From: an uncultured Fibrobacter sp.
Lineage (GTDB): Bacteria; Fibrobacterota; Fibrobacteria; Fibrobacterales; Fibrobacteraceae
Reading direction: 5' to 3'
Assembly: GCA_934699585.1 (NCBI GenBank)
Contig: CAKUWY010000001.1
Location: 62,001 to 126,000, forward strand
Length of the DNA: 64,000 nt
The notes under the pieces were generated by a model. That model worked only from the letters and a program-made list of their open reading frames with translations. It made no database searches and was not told where the DNA came from. Positions 27,350 to 36,333 of this stretch are shown here, in pieces. The position numbers and the translations under genes are program-made. Positions within the stretch are counted from its first letter, which is position 1, and each line of letters begins with the position of its first letter.

Positions 27350-27403
27350 ATACAAATAATCTAGAAAAAAGCGGTGGCGGGAGGGCTGCGGATTTTGAAA
27401 GGA

Positions 27404-27460
27404 GATGCCCGTGATTCTATCGGGGCGTTGCCCCTCCAGAATGACAGCGGGCATGACAAG
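27404..27460. repeat. REP-like element (GTGATTCTATC ... CCAGAATGACAGCG family)
   Basis: GTGATTCTATC, then GGGGC-GTT-GCCCC, then CCAGAATGACAGCG. The same flanks with a GC-TGCG-C centre occur at 52349-52393. It lies in the leader of the outer-membrane protein gene. Confidence 0.8.
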
Positions 27461-27484
27461 AGTAGCGCAAGCGGTCATTAAAAA

Positions 27485-27587
27485 CCTTCTTGTATCGAAG
27501 ACTTTGTCTTCGATACAAGAAGGGATCACCCAGGCAGGGAGACCCAGGTGATCCCTCGTGTTGTGGTGGATACGCTTGCGCGTATCC
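27485..27587. repeat. Three consecutive hairpins between ftsZ and the outer-membrane protein gene
   Basis: A 17-bp perfect stem (27485-27501 with 27507-27523, loop of 5), GGGATCACC/GGTGATCCC (27522-27530 with 27547-27555), and GGATACGC/GCGTATCC (27568-27575 with 27580-27587, TTGC loop). No T run follows the first two on the minus strand, so simple intrinsic termination of ftsZ is not clear; RNA protection or a mobile repeat are alternatives. Confidence 0.85.
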
Positions 27588-27608
27588 GGTGTGTGTGTTA
27601 GTTAAGGA

Positions 27609-29183
27609 CTAGAAAGAATCCAGCTTGAAACCACCATTGCGGAGGAACGCCGGCACATCGTAATCCACGCCGTTGGTCTTCAGGGAACCTTCGGCATAGT
27701 TCGTGTTGCGGGGTTCTTCCACTTCGCGAGCAGGCATTTCAGCCATGGTCTGGTGGGTGTAGGCCGGAGTGCCATAGTCTCCGTTAGAGAGCTGGTCCAT
27801 GTCGGCGATGCCGGGCATTTCTTCCGTTTCAGGAAGCGTTGCCGTGGCAATGCCTTCGGGCATCATCTTCTCTTCGAAGGCAGGGGCCTGGGCGTTGAAC
27901 TGTGCAGATGCGAAGTCAGCGGCAGGAGCCTGAGCTTCAACCTGGGGAACAGAGTCCATAGGGATGGTCAGGGATTCACCGGCAGGCATGGCAACCGTCG
28001 TGGGCTGGGCAAGCGCCACAAAGTTGGTGGCCGTCGGGCGCGGAGTCGCTGCCACGGGCTGGGTCTGCTGGAAACTAGCCGGACCGCCGATGGAATTTAC
28101 CAGGTCCTGCATCTTGGGAGCGGCAGGGGCCATAGACACGTCGGCAGCGCTTGCAAACATAGGCTTCATCTCGGAACCAGAAGTTCCACCGCAACCGGTA
28201 GCGATAACGGTGATGCTCACCTTGTCGCCCAGTTCCGGCAGCAGGATATCGCCGATAATAATGTTCGGGTCGCCCATCTCGCCCACTGCGTCATAGAGAT
28301 GATCCATGGCTTCTTCGGTTTCCAGCATGGAGAAGTTTTCGCCATGAGCAACATTCACCAGCACGCCAGAAGCACCTTCCACGTTCACTTCTTCCAGAAG
28401 CGGAGAGGAAAGGGCCATATCCACAGCCTTGATGCCGCGGCCTTCGCCTTCGGCAATGCCCGTACCCATAAGGGCGGCACCGCCATTAGACATAACCGTC
28501 TTCACGTCGGCAAAGTCCGCATGGATAAGGCCATGGCGGAACATAATGGCGCAAATACTGCGAACGGCGTTACCGAGGATTTCATCGGTAAGCTTGAAAG
28601 CACCTTCCATCGTCATTTTCTTGTCCGTACTTTCCACGGTGGCGGCAAGTTTCTTGTTGTCCACCACGATCATGGTGTCCACGGCCTTTCTCAGAGCCTG
28701 AATGCCACCTTCGGCATTGCGCTTGCGGACAGGGCCTTCGTAACGGAAGGGCTTGGTGACCACAGCAACGGTAAGAATGCCCAATTCACGGGCAATAGAG
28801 CCTACCACAGGAGCAGCACCCGTACCTGTACCACCGCCCATACCGGCAGTGATAAACACCAGGTCAGCGCCCTTCATGGCTTCCTTCAGGTCGTCGATGT
28901 TCTCTTCGGCGGCCTTGCGACCAATTTCGGGCTTGGCACCTGCACCAAGGGTCTTGGTGGTCTTCTGGCCAATGGCGATCTTGTGGTCCGCCTTGCTCAA
29001 GTCCAGAGCCATGGCGTCGGTATTGACGGCGTAGTATTCCACGCCTTCAATATTCATATCGACCATGCGGTTCACGGTGTTGCCACCGGCGCCGCCCACG
29101 CCAAAGACCTTGACCTTCGCGTTGTTGATGGTTGAATCATCCATCAGGATGTGTGAGGTTGGGGTTATGTCGAATTCACTCAT
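27609..29183 (-). CDS. ftsZ: Cell division GTPase FtsZ
   Basis: 524 residues. FtsZ polymerises into the Z ring. N-terminal GVGGAGGNTVNRM, the tubulin signature GGGTGTGAAP (about residues 117-126) and the NxxFAD-like HADFADVK block are intact. The C-terminal linker (about 335-505) is much longer than in E. coli (about 50) and is Pro/Ala/Gln-rich; the terminal DYDVPAFLRNGGF is the conserved peptide that binds FtsA and other partners. AGGGAG precedes ATG 29183. Last gene of the dcw cluster, 35 nt after ftsA. Confidence 0.98.
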   Translation of the reverse strand: MSEFDITPTSHILMDDSTINNAKVKVFGVGGAGGNTVNRMVDMNIEGVEYYAVNTDAMALDLSKADHKIAIGQKTTKTLGAGAKPEIGRKAAEENIDDLKEAMKGADLVFITAGMGGGTGTGAAPVVGSIARELGILTVAVVTKPFRYEGPVRKRNAEGGIQALRKAVDTMIVVDNKKLAATVESTDKKMTMEGAFKLTDEILGNAVRSICAIMFRHGLIHADFADVKTVMSNGGAALMGTGIAEGEGRGIKAVDMALSSPLLEEVNVEGASGVLVNVAHGENFSMLETEEAMDHLYDAVGEMGDPNIIIGDILLPELGDKVSITVIATGCGGTSGSEMKPMFASAADVSMAPAAPKMQDLVNSIGGPASFQQTQPVAATPRPTATNFVALAQPTTVAMPAGESLTIPMDSVPQVEAQAPAADFASAQFNAQAPAFEEKMMPEGIATATLPETEEMPGIADMDQLSNGDYGTPAYTHQTMAEMPAREVEEPRNTNYAEGSLKTNGVDYDVPAFLRNGGFKLDSF

Positions 29184-29218
29184 AGTTTGTCTCCCTGTTG
29201 TGAGTGGTTGTTTTGGTT

Positions 29219-30460
29219 TTAGAAATACGTTTTAAGGACATCCTTGAACCATTGAAGGCTCTTTTTCATGGATACCGAAATCTGCTTGCCGGTCTCGCGG
29301 CGCTTGTCCCTGCGGCGCTGCTTGGCGGCATACAGCAACAGCCCGATTCCTGTGGCGTAAGACGGATTGGAATAGCTCTGTACACCACCGACTTCCCGAG
29401 GGTGGCCGATACGCACAGACTTGCCGAACACCTTTTCGGCCACGGCATCGATACCGTCCAGGGCACAGCAGCCACCGGTCAAAACGATACCGCCATTCAG
29501 CAGCACATCCATATTGTGCTTTACCAGGTCCTTTTGCAGGAGCTTGAAAATTTCTGCGCAACGGGCCGTAATCACCTGAGCCAAAAGTTTGCGAGAACAC
29601 GGAACATCGCCACGGTCACCCACGCTAGGCACCGGGAATGTCTCATCTTCAATCAGGTTGTTCAGACGGCAAGTGCCATAGCGTTTCTTGATATCTTCGG
29701 CCTTCGAAAGGGAAATGGGCACGCTCAGGCTCTTGCTGATATCGCTAGTAATGGAATTTCCAGCCATATCCAGAGACGCCGTGTAGCGAACGGACTCACC
29801 CACAAATACGGCGATGTCGGCCGAACCCGCTCCCACATCGATGAGAGCCACGCCCAGTTCACGTTCGTCATCGGTCAGTACAGCCGAGGCGGCGGCCAAA
29901 GGTTCCAGCACCAGTTCTTCTACATGAAGGCCTGCGCGGGTGACGCTCTTGTCCAGGTTCTGGATGGCATTCGGGCGGGAGGTGACCACCTGAACGTCAA
30001 CGCTGAGCCTACGACCGTTAAGCCCCTTCGGATTGCGGATTCCGGTCTGGTCGTCCAGGGCGTATTCCCCGGGGAACACGTGGAGGATCTGGCCAGCCGA
30101 TTCCGGAATGGTGCTGGCCAAATTCTTGACCCGTTCAATATCTACTTCGCGAACTTCTCCGGTAGGTAGCGTAATCAGGCCCTTGTAATTGACGGAGGAA
30201 ACGTGGCTTCCGGCAATGCCCACATAGACATCACGAACATCGAAATCGATGAAGGGTTCCAGCTGCCTAGTAACATCCTGCAGCGTTTCCACCACATCGT
30301 CCATCTCGTCAGGACGCTTCAGGGGCAGAGCCCCGCAGCAAAGGATCCTTACCGTGTTGTCGGGGTTCATAGCTCCCGCGAACAGGTTAATCTTGGAAGT
30401 CCCGATGTCGAGACCGAAAACCAGATCTTCTTTTCTCAATTCGTTGTTGTTGTCATCCAT
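29219..30460 (-). CDS. ftsA: Cell division protein FtsA
   Basis: 413 residues from ATG 30460 (AGAGGTG upstream; a TTG six codons earlier is less likely). Actin-like ATPase that tethers FtsZ to the membrane. Seen: FGLDIGTSKI (phosphate 1), the SHVSS 1C-domain region, LIDVGAGSADIAVF (phosphate 2), GGIVLTGGCCALDG (adenosine), and a C-terminal amphipathic tail (KKSLQWFKDVLKTYF) that acts as membrane anchor. The start overlaps the ftsQ end by 8 nt. Confidence 0.97.
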   Translation of the reverse strand: MDDNNNELRKEDLVFGLDIGTSKINLFAGAMNPDNTVRILCCGALPLKRPDEMDDVVETLQDVTRQLEPFIDFDVRDVYVGIAGSHVSSVNYKGLITLPTGEVREVDIERVKNLASTIPESAGQILHVFPGEYALDDQTGIRNPKGLNGRRLSVDVQVVTSRPNAIQNLDKSVTRAGLHVEELVLEPLAAASAVLTDDERELGVALIDVGAGSADIAVFVGESVRYTASLDMAGNSITSDISKSLSVPISLSKAEDIKKRYGTCRLNNLIEDETFPVPSVGDRGDVPCSRKLLAQVITARCAEIFKLLQKDLVKHNMDVLLNGGIVLTGGCCALDGIDAVAEKVFGKSVRIGHPREVGGVQSYSNPSYATGIGLLLYAAKQRRRDKRRETGKQISVSMKKSLQWFKDVLKTYF

Positions 30461-31298
30461 TGACACACCTCTTGTCAAAATTCCTTATGTACAAGAAACC
30501 CGCAAAACGCAAATCCACCTCTCGGGCACAGTTCATGTCCTGAGGGAAGCCGCGCTTCACCGATTCGTATAAGGTCCATAGATTACTGTCCCATTCCCTT
30601 TCGGGGAACAGAACCTTGTAGCCCACATCGCTAAAGAACACTTCATATGCCCGGTGCTCATCGCTCCAGGATACCTGAGATACAAGACCGTAAAGTTCGG
30701 CGTTTTCCTGCTTGAGCTTTTGCAGGTGAGACGCCACATCCGCAATACGTTCAAAGGCCATAGAATCCACCACCGGCAAATGGAACGCCGTAGAGGTGGA
30801 CATGGGCAAGAGAAGCCCCCGTTCCGAATAAACCGTAGCATGGCTCCCTTGGAAATACGCCACCACAGGCGAGGATTCCTGCACCTTGATGGTGAGGGAA
30901 GAGGGGAAATGTTTTTCCACTGTCACCTTGTGAATCAGGGGGAGTTGCATCAAGTTTTTCTCCACGGAATCCTCGAACACTTCGGACAGGAGCATTCCAG
31001 GTTCCACCTGGGCATTCTGCACCACGTCTTCCCAGGTGAGCATACGATTTCCTTCAATATCGATATACTGCAGGTGCCGAAGTTCCATGGGGTTAAAACG
31101 TTGCAGGTAGAAACGGTTCGTCCACGCGAGGGTAGCAAGGATTGCCAGCACAAGGCCAATAATCCAGCCACGACGCTTAAACCAGCCCAAGCTTTTCTTC
31201 GCGCCATTCTTGATTTTCATGGCACGGGTACGCTTGCGCTTTTCCTCGTTGTAGCCTATACGGCGTCCAAGGAATGTGGTTTTAGGACTCAAATACAT
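30453..31298 (-). CDS. ftsQ: Cell division protein FtsQ/DivIB
   Basis: 281 residues. Basic cytoplasmic N-terminus, one transmembrane helix (about 46-64), then a POTRA domain (HLQYIDIEGNRMLTWEDVV ..., about 78-145) and a FtsQ beta domain. FtsQ links early and late divisome proteins through FtsL and FtsB. The ATG at 31298 overlaps the murC end by 10 nt with GGAGG almost adjacent; the next Met (31220) lacks a ribosome-binding site. No ftsB is adjacent. Confidence 0.92.
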   Translation of the reverse strand: MYLSPKTTFLGRRIGYNEEKRKRTRAMKIKNGAKKSLGWFKRRGWIIGLVLAILATLAWTNRFYLQRFNPMELRHLQYIDIEGNRMLTWEDVVQNAQVEPGMLLSEVFEDSVEKNLMQLPLIHKVTVEKHFPSSLTIKVQESSPVVAYFQGSHATVYSERGLLLPMSTSTAFHLPVVDSMAFERIADVASHLQKLKQENAELYGLVSQVSWSDEHRAYEVFFSDVGYKVLFPEREWDSNLWTLYESVKRGFPQDMNCAREVDLRFAGFLYIRNFDKRCVNG

Positions 31299-32671
31299 TC
31301 CTCCAAAATCTTCTGACCCAGTTTCCAGATGTTGCCGGCACCCATCAGCACCACCACGTCACCCGGCTTGAGTTCTTCTTTCAAAATCGGCAGCAGGTTC
31401 ATCTGGTCGCCCACAAAGCGGGCGTTCCGGTGACCAAAGGCAAGTGCACTTTCAGAAACCAAGGCTCCGGTCACACCTTCAATAGGCCGCTCACGGGCAG
31501 GGTAAATGTCGGTACACAGCAGCACATCGCAGTTGGCAAAAGCGCTCCCGAAGGCGTCGTGCTGGTCCCTGGTGCGGGAGAACAGATGGGGCTGGAAAGC
31601 CACAATCACGCGGCGATCCGGGAAAGCATCCCTGAACCCTTGCAGGGTCGCCGTCGCCTCCGTGGGGTGATGGGCGTAATCGTCGAACACCAGCACGTCG
31701 TTCTTTTCTCCCAAGAATTCAAAGCGGCGCTGCACGCCTTCAAAGGCGGCCACGGCACGTCTTGCCACTTCCACATCGATTCCCTCTTCCATGGCAAGGG
31801 CCACGGCGGCGGTGGCATTCAGCACATTGTGCCGCCCCGGAATCTGCAGCTGGAATTCGCCGAGAGATTTCCCGTCGTTGAAAATTTCAAAATGAGGGTA
31901 TCCCTTCTCGAAACGGAGGCTGTCGATATGGTACTTGGCCTGGCGGGAGAACCCGTAGGTAATCACCGGCTTGCGCACCTTGGAATAAATCTGCTGAACG
32001 TTGGGGTCGTCAATGCAAAGGATGGCCTGTCCGTAGAAGGGAATCTTGTTCACGAACTGGACAAAGGCTTCCTTGATTTCGTCAATATTTTCGTAAGTGT
32101 CCAGATGGTCGGCATCGATGTTGGTCACGATAGCGGAACTGGGCATCATGGAGAGGAAACTGCGGTCAAACTCGTCGCTTTCGGCAATGAGGTAATCCCC
32201 CTTGCCCACTTTTGCGCCACTTCCCTTGCCCTTCACCACGCCACCAACGATAATGGTGGGGTCAAGACCCGCCGCTTCCCAGATTTCTCCGACAATAGAA
32301 GTGGTGGTGGTCTTGCCGTGTGTACCGGAAATGGCCAAGGTGTATTTCATGCGCATGAGTTCGCCAAGCATTTCGGCACGGCGAATTACGGGTATGCGAC
32401 GGGCACGAGCCTCTACCAGCTCGGGATTGTCGTAGGGAATGGCAGAAGAGTAAACCACCAGGTCGGCATCTTCCACATTCTTGGCTTCGTGCTTGCTATC
32501 TACGCGGATTCCCAGGTGTTTCAGGTAGTCAATGACAGAGCCCTCGCCCATGTCCGAGCCGGTCACCACAAAGCCGTTTTCGTGAAGGACTTCTGCAATA
32601 CCGGACATACCGGCACCACCGATACCCACCATGTGCAAGCGACGGACACGTTTACAATCATTAATCTGCAT
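31289..32671 (-). CDS. murC: UDP-N-acetylmuramate--L-alanine ligase
   Basis: 460 residues. Adds L-Ala to UDP-MurNAc with ATP in the cytoplasm. GIGGAGMSGIA nucleotide-fold start, GTHGKTTTT P-loop (116-124), and DDYAHHPTE of the C-terminal Mur ligase domain are all present. Starts at the murG stop with a one-base overlap (TAATG). Confidence 0.98.
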   Translation of the reverse strand: MQINDCKRVRRLHMVGIGGAGMSGIAEVLHENGFVVTGSDMGEGSVIDYLKHLGIRVDSKHEAKNVEDADLVVYSSAIPYDNPELVEARARRIPVIRRAEMLGELMRMKYTLAISGTHGKTTTTSIVGEIWEAAGLDPTIIVGGVVKGKGSGAKVGKGDYLIAESDEFDRSFLSMMPSSAIVTNIDADHLDTYENIDEIKEAFVQFVNKIPFYGQAILCIDDPNVQQIYSKVRKPVITYGFSRQAKYHIDSLRFEKGYPHFEIFNDGKSLGEFQLQIPGRHNVLNATAAVALAMEEGIDVEVARRAVAAFEGVQRRFEFLGEKNDVLVFDDYAHHPTEATATLQGFRDAFPDRRVIVAFQPHLFSRTRDQHDAFGSAFANCDVLLCTDIYPARERPIEGVTGALVSESALAFGHRNARFVGDQMNLLPILKEELKPGDVVVLMGAGNIWKLGQKILEECI

Positions 32672-33741
32672 TATGCACTTTCCTTTTCCAAAATCACCTT
32701 TGCAATCTTGTCGGCTGCATCAGGCATTCCAAGCTTCTTTGCCGCAGCCGCCATCTTGGCAAGTTTCTCGCTATCGAACAACAGGGATTCCACCTTGTCC
32801 CACAAATGATTTTCGTCGCTGTCCAGCTCCACCAAGGCAGCCCCCGCCTTTTCGACGGCACGGGCGTTGTGTTCCTGATGGTTTGCCGCAGCGTGAGGGA
32901 ACGGAAGCAGAATAGAGGGCTTGCCGAAGGCAAGGATTTCTGCCAGGGCCGAAGCTCCTGCGCGGCTGATAATCAGATCCGCATGTTTCATGTAGGCGTA
33001 GATCCCGTTCAAGAATCCCTTCACCGATACGTTGGGCAGAATTCCCAGACGACCCGTAATGTCATCTACATTCTTGACACCTACCTGCCACACCACGGAA
33101 ACGTCCTCGTTCCCGGTAATCCGGCCGATACTTTCCTCGATTTTCGTATTGATGCCGACTGCTCCCTGAGAGCCCCCCACGATAAACACGGCCTTCTTGC
33201 CCTCGCGGAATTCCACGGGGCGTTCCAGGCTGTCTTCGGCAGGCAATTCACGGACGGGGTTTCCAAAAATCATGGTCTTTCCTGCCGGGAAATACTTGGC
33301 GGCATCTTCGGAGGTCACAAAAACGGTCTTCGCGTAGCGAGCGCCCATCTTGTTTGCAATTCCCGCCACCGCATTCTGTTCTTGCAGGTAAACGGGGATG
33401 CCCATGCTGCCTGCGGCAAGAACGATCGGGAGCGAGACGTAACCGCCCGTCGCCACCACCACGTCGGGTTTCACCTTGCGGATTACCTTCTTGGCATTGG
33501 ACAGGGACTTGAGCAACTTGTAGGGCAGCGCCAGGTTCTTGAGGAACGGACCGCGATGGAGAGGCTCCGCGGTAATGTATTCGTAGGGCCAGTTACCTGC
33601 CACCAGGCGTTCTTCCATAGAATTCTTACGACCGGCAAAGGTAATGTCTTCAACACCCATTTTCTTGAGGCTTTCGGCAATCGCCACAGCCGGGAAAATG
33701 TGTCCGCCGGTTCCACCGCATACAAAAAGGAACTTTTTCAT
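32671..33741 (-). CDS. murG: UDP-GlcNAc transferase to lipid I (MurG)
   Basis: 356 residues, GT28 glycosyltransferase on the inner leaflet that converts lipid I into lipid II. CGGTGGHIFPAVAIAE (G loop 1, near N-terminus), GGYVSLP, and the C-terminal IISRAGASALAEILAFGKPSILLPFPHAAANHQ signature are intact. It overlaps ftsW by four bases (ATGA). MurG normally follows MraY in the pathway, but mraY is not in this cluster. Confidence 0.98.
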   Translation of the reverse strand: MKKFLFVCGGTGGHIFPAVAIAESLKKMGVEDITFAGRKNSMEERLVAGNWPYEYITAEPLHRGPFLKNLALPYKLLKSLSNAKKVIRKVKPDVVVATGGYVSLPIVLAAGSMGIPVYLQEQNAVAGIANKMGARYAKTVFVTSEDAAKYFPAGKTMIFGNPVRELPAEDSLERPVEFREGKKAVFIVGGSQGAVGINTKIEESIGRITGNEDVSVVWQVGVKNVDDITGRLGILPNVSVKGFLNGIYAYMKHADLIISRAGASALAEILAFGKPSILLPFPHAAANHQEHNARAVEKAGAALVELDSDENHLWDKVESLLFDSEKLAKMAAAAKKLGMPDAADKIAKVILEKESA

Positions 33742-34907
33742 CGTCCACTCCTTGAAGTTTCATAGTCCGTACGGGGGCGAGTATCCGTCCTGTCCCCGTT
33801 TTTCATATAGGGTTCCCAGATTTTCGTGCCTGTTCCCGGTTTCGAGATGTTCAAAAGGATCCCGATGAACAGGGCCGAGAAAATCAGGTTAGTTCCGCCA
33901 AAGCTAAGGAAAGGCAAGGGCTGCCCTGTGGTGGGGAAAAGCCCCGTACTCACGCAGACATGCACCAAGAAATTCAGGAACAGGGAAATCGTCAAAGCCA
34001 CCGCCATGTACTTTCCGAAACGGCTAGAAGAATTGCGGGCGATTTCAAAGCCCTGGTAGAACAACATTCCAAAAAGAAGGAGAATGGCAAAAGTCCCCAC
34101 AAAGCCGAACTCCTCGCCTATCACCGCATAGACCACGTCTTTGTGGGCCTCGGGCAGGTAGCCCAGCTTCTGCACGCCCATGCCGAAGCCGGTCCCGAAA
34201 AATCCTCCGTTTCCGAGAGCTTCAAGAGCGTGTTCTCCCTGGTAGGCCGAATTCTGGTTCTCCGCCGGATTGAAGAACGCCATCAGGCGCTTTGAGGTGT
34301 GGGACTTGATCAAAAGCACAATCAGGCCCACCGGGATGCATGCCGCAAGAGAGATGGCGATATACTTGAACCGGGCTTCCGCCACAAACAAGACCGCAAG
34401 GGTGATGCCCGCAAACAGGAGCAACATAGAGAAATTCGGTTGCAGGGCCAAGAGGATAGCCGATATCCCGAAAGGAACGGCAGGCTGTATCAGGCTGCAT
34501 TTCAGGGTCTTGATTTCGGTACCTGCCACCGCAAGTTTCGCGCATATCCAAGAAATCAAGCCCAGTTTCAAGATTTCAGAGGGCTGGATTCCCCAAATCC
34601 AGCGGTTTGCTCCCTTGACGCTACCGCCAGCCACAATGGCAGCCACCGTAAGCACCGCCCCGATAATGAACACCACGCGGGAGCCCTTCATCCACACGCT
34701 GTAATCGACCTTCGAGACAACAAACATGATAACCAGGGCAGCAAGAACCTTCCACAGGTGGGCCTTCAGGTAGAATTCCGGAGAAAGTCCCCGTTGCAGG
34801 GCATGAGGCGTAGATGCCGTATAAACTACGGCTATGCCGAAGCATATCAACAAGAGCGTTGCAAGCAACAGCCACTTGTTTACGCCTATGGTCTGCAAGT
34901 TATTCAT
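33738..34907 (-). CDS. ftsW: SEDS-family peptidoglycan glycosyltransferase FtsW
   Basis: 389 residues with about ten transmembrane helices. FtsW polymerises septal glycan together with FtsI. SEDS hallmarks: WIWGIQPSEILKLGLI near residue 110, YQGEHALEALGNGGFFGTGFG (about 215-236), and the C-terminal PTTGQPLPFLSFGG block. Located 22 nt after murF, in the place where many dcw clusters have mraY and murD first. Confidence 0.96.
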   Translation of the reverse strand: MNNLQTIGVNKWLLLATLLLICFGIAVVYTASTPHALQRGLSPEFYLKAHLWKVLAALVIMFVVSKVDYSVWMKGSRVVFIIGAVLTVAAIVAGGSVKGANRWIWGIQPSEILKLGLISWICAKLAVAGTEIKTLKCSLIQPAVPFGISAILLALQPNFSMLLLFAGITLAVLFVAEARFKYIAISLAACIPVGLIVLLIKSHTSKRLMAFFNPAENQNSAYQGEHALEALGNGGFFGTGFGMGVQKLGYLPEAHKDVVYAVIGEEFGFVGTFAILLLFGMLFYQGFEIARNSSSRFGKYMAVALTISLFLNFLVHVCVSTGLFPTTGQPLPFLSFGGTNLIFSALFIGILLNISKPGTGTKIWEPYMKNGDRTDTRPRTDYETSRSGR

Positions 34908-34929
34908 CTAAAGACAGTTCCTTATTCCC

Positions 34930-36333
34930 TTAAGCCTTGGACACCAGAGAAAGTTTCAGCAGGGCATCTACCACCTGCTCCATTTTCATTCCGCGGGAGC
35001 CCTTGACCAAGAGCACGTCGCCCTTGCTCACCACGTCCGAAAGGAAAACGACGGCGTCCTGCACAGTGTCAAAATGTTCCACGCAGGCCATGCCCTTTTC
35101 CTTGGCACCCTTCACATAGTTCTTCGCTTCTTCGCCAACGGTCACCAGCAAGTCAAAGTTCATTTCGGGAACCAGCGCCCCGATACTCCGGTGCAGTTCC
35201 TTGGATTCCTTGCCCAGTTCCAGCATGTCGCCAAGGACGGCAATACGGCTACCTTCCACATTCATGTTGCCAATGGTCTGCAGGGCCATGCGGGTAGAAG
35301 AAGGGTTCGCATTGTAGCAGTCCGACACAATCTTGAAACCGTCGCCTTTCTTGATTTCCATGCGCATGTTGGTGGCGCGGAAATTCTTGAGCACCTTGGC
35401 GATTTCCGCCTTGGGAACACGGAAAGTCTCGCCCACGGCGATAGCCGCCAGGGCATTGTACAGGTTATGGGTTCCGGGCACATTCAGCACAAAGCGGGTG
35501 CGGTCCACGTAAAAGTCGGCGCAGCCGTCCTCGTTCCAGCTAAGCTTTTCGGGTTTCACCACGCCACGGCGAAGCCCGAAGGTCACCACCTTGTAATTCC
35601 TGGTGGACTTCACCTTGCAAAGCCTCGGGTCATCGGCATTCACAATGAGAGTACCATTCTTCTTGAGGCCTGCGGTAATGGTAATCTTTTCGCGGAAAAC
35701 ACCGTCCAGGTCGCCCAGGCGTTCCAGGTGAGAAGCGCCGATGTTGGTAATCACCGCCACGTCGGGTTCTGCCGCCAGAGAAAGAGGGCGAATTTCGTCG
35801 GGACCGCTGGTGCCCATCTCCACCACGGCGGCTTCGTGCTTGTGCTTCAGCTGGAAAAGGGTCATGGGCACGCCGATATGGTTGTTGAAGTTTCCGGCGG
35901 TGGCGTGGGTCACGAACTTGGAAGAAAGCACCGCCTTCACCATTTCCTTGGTAGTGGTCTTGCCGTTACTGCCGGTAATGGCCACCTTCTTCACCTTGAA
36001 AAGCCTCTGGTATCCCTTGGCCAGCTTGAGCAACGCCTTGGTGGTATCGTCCACAGGCGCATAGGCCTTGAAGGTTTCGTTTTGGGTAGAGTATTCTTCC
36101 ACGGCTGTCTGGTTTACAACGCTCATGAGCGCCCCTTCCTTTTCCATCTGGTTTACAAACTTGTGGGCGTCAAAACGGACACCCTTGATAGGCCAAAAGA
36201 CAACTCCCTTGGCGCTTTCCCTGGAATCCATGCAGAGATTCACCTTGCGTTTCAGAACCTTGGGAGCAACTCCCACAGGTTCCGTTTCCAGAATCTTCAG
36301 CATTTCACCTATTGTCAAATCCAACTTCAGCAT
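34930..36333 (-). CDS. murF: UDP-MurNAc-tripeptide--D-Ala-D-Ala ligase
   Basis: 467 residues. Adds D-Ala-D-Ala to the UDP-MurNAc tripeptide. ITGSNGKTTTKEM P-loop (about 118-130), EMGTSGPDEI and the DCYNANPSS signature of MurF are present. Start ATG 36333 overlaps the murE end by 7 nt. Confidence 0.97.
   Translation of the reverse strand: MLKLDLTIGEMLKILETEPVGVAPKVLKRKVNLCMDSRESAKGVVFWPIKGVRFDAHKFVNQMEKEGALMSVVNQTAVEEYSTQNETFKAYAPVDDTTKALLKLAKGYQRLFKVKKVAITGSNGKTTTKEMVKAVLSSKFVTHATAGNFNNHIGVPMTLFQLKHKHEAAVVEMGTSGPDEIRPLSLAAEPDVAVITNIGASHLERLGDLDGVFREKITITAGLKKNGTLIVNADDPRLCKVKSTRNYKVVTFGLRRGVVKPEKLSWNEDGCADFYVDRTRFVLNVPGTHNLYNALAAIAVGETFRVPKAEIAKVLKNFRATNMRMEIKKGDGFKIVSDCYNANPSSTRMALQTIGNMNVEGSRIAVLGDMLELGKESKELHRSIGALVPEMNFDLLVTVGEEAKNYVKGAKEKGMACVEHFDTVQDAVVFLSDVVSKGDVLLVKGSRGMKMEQVVDALLKLSLVSKA

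Noticed and set aside
25958..27364. Long open frames antisense to the outer-membrane protein gene, ftsZ, murC, murF, ftsI and others
   Set aside because: They mirror the codon pattern of well-identified genes, lack ribosome-binding sites and show His/Gly/Val-rich nonsense composition.
31220..31298. Later ftsQ start at 31220
   Set aside because: No Shine-Dalgarno precedes it; ATG 31298 has GGAGG, although very close.
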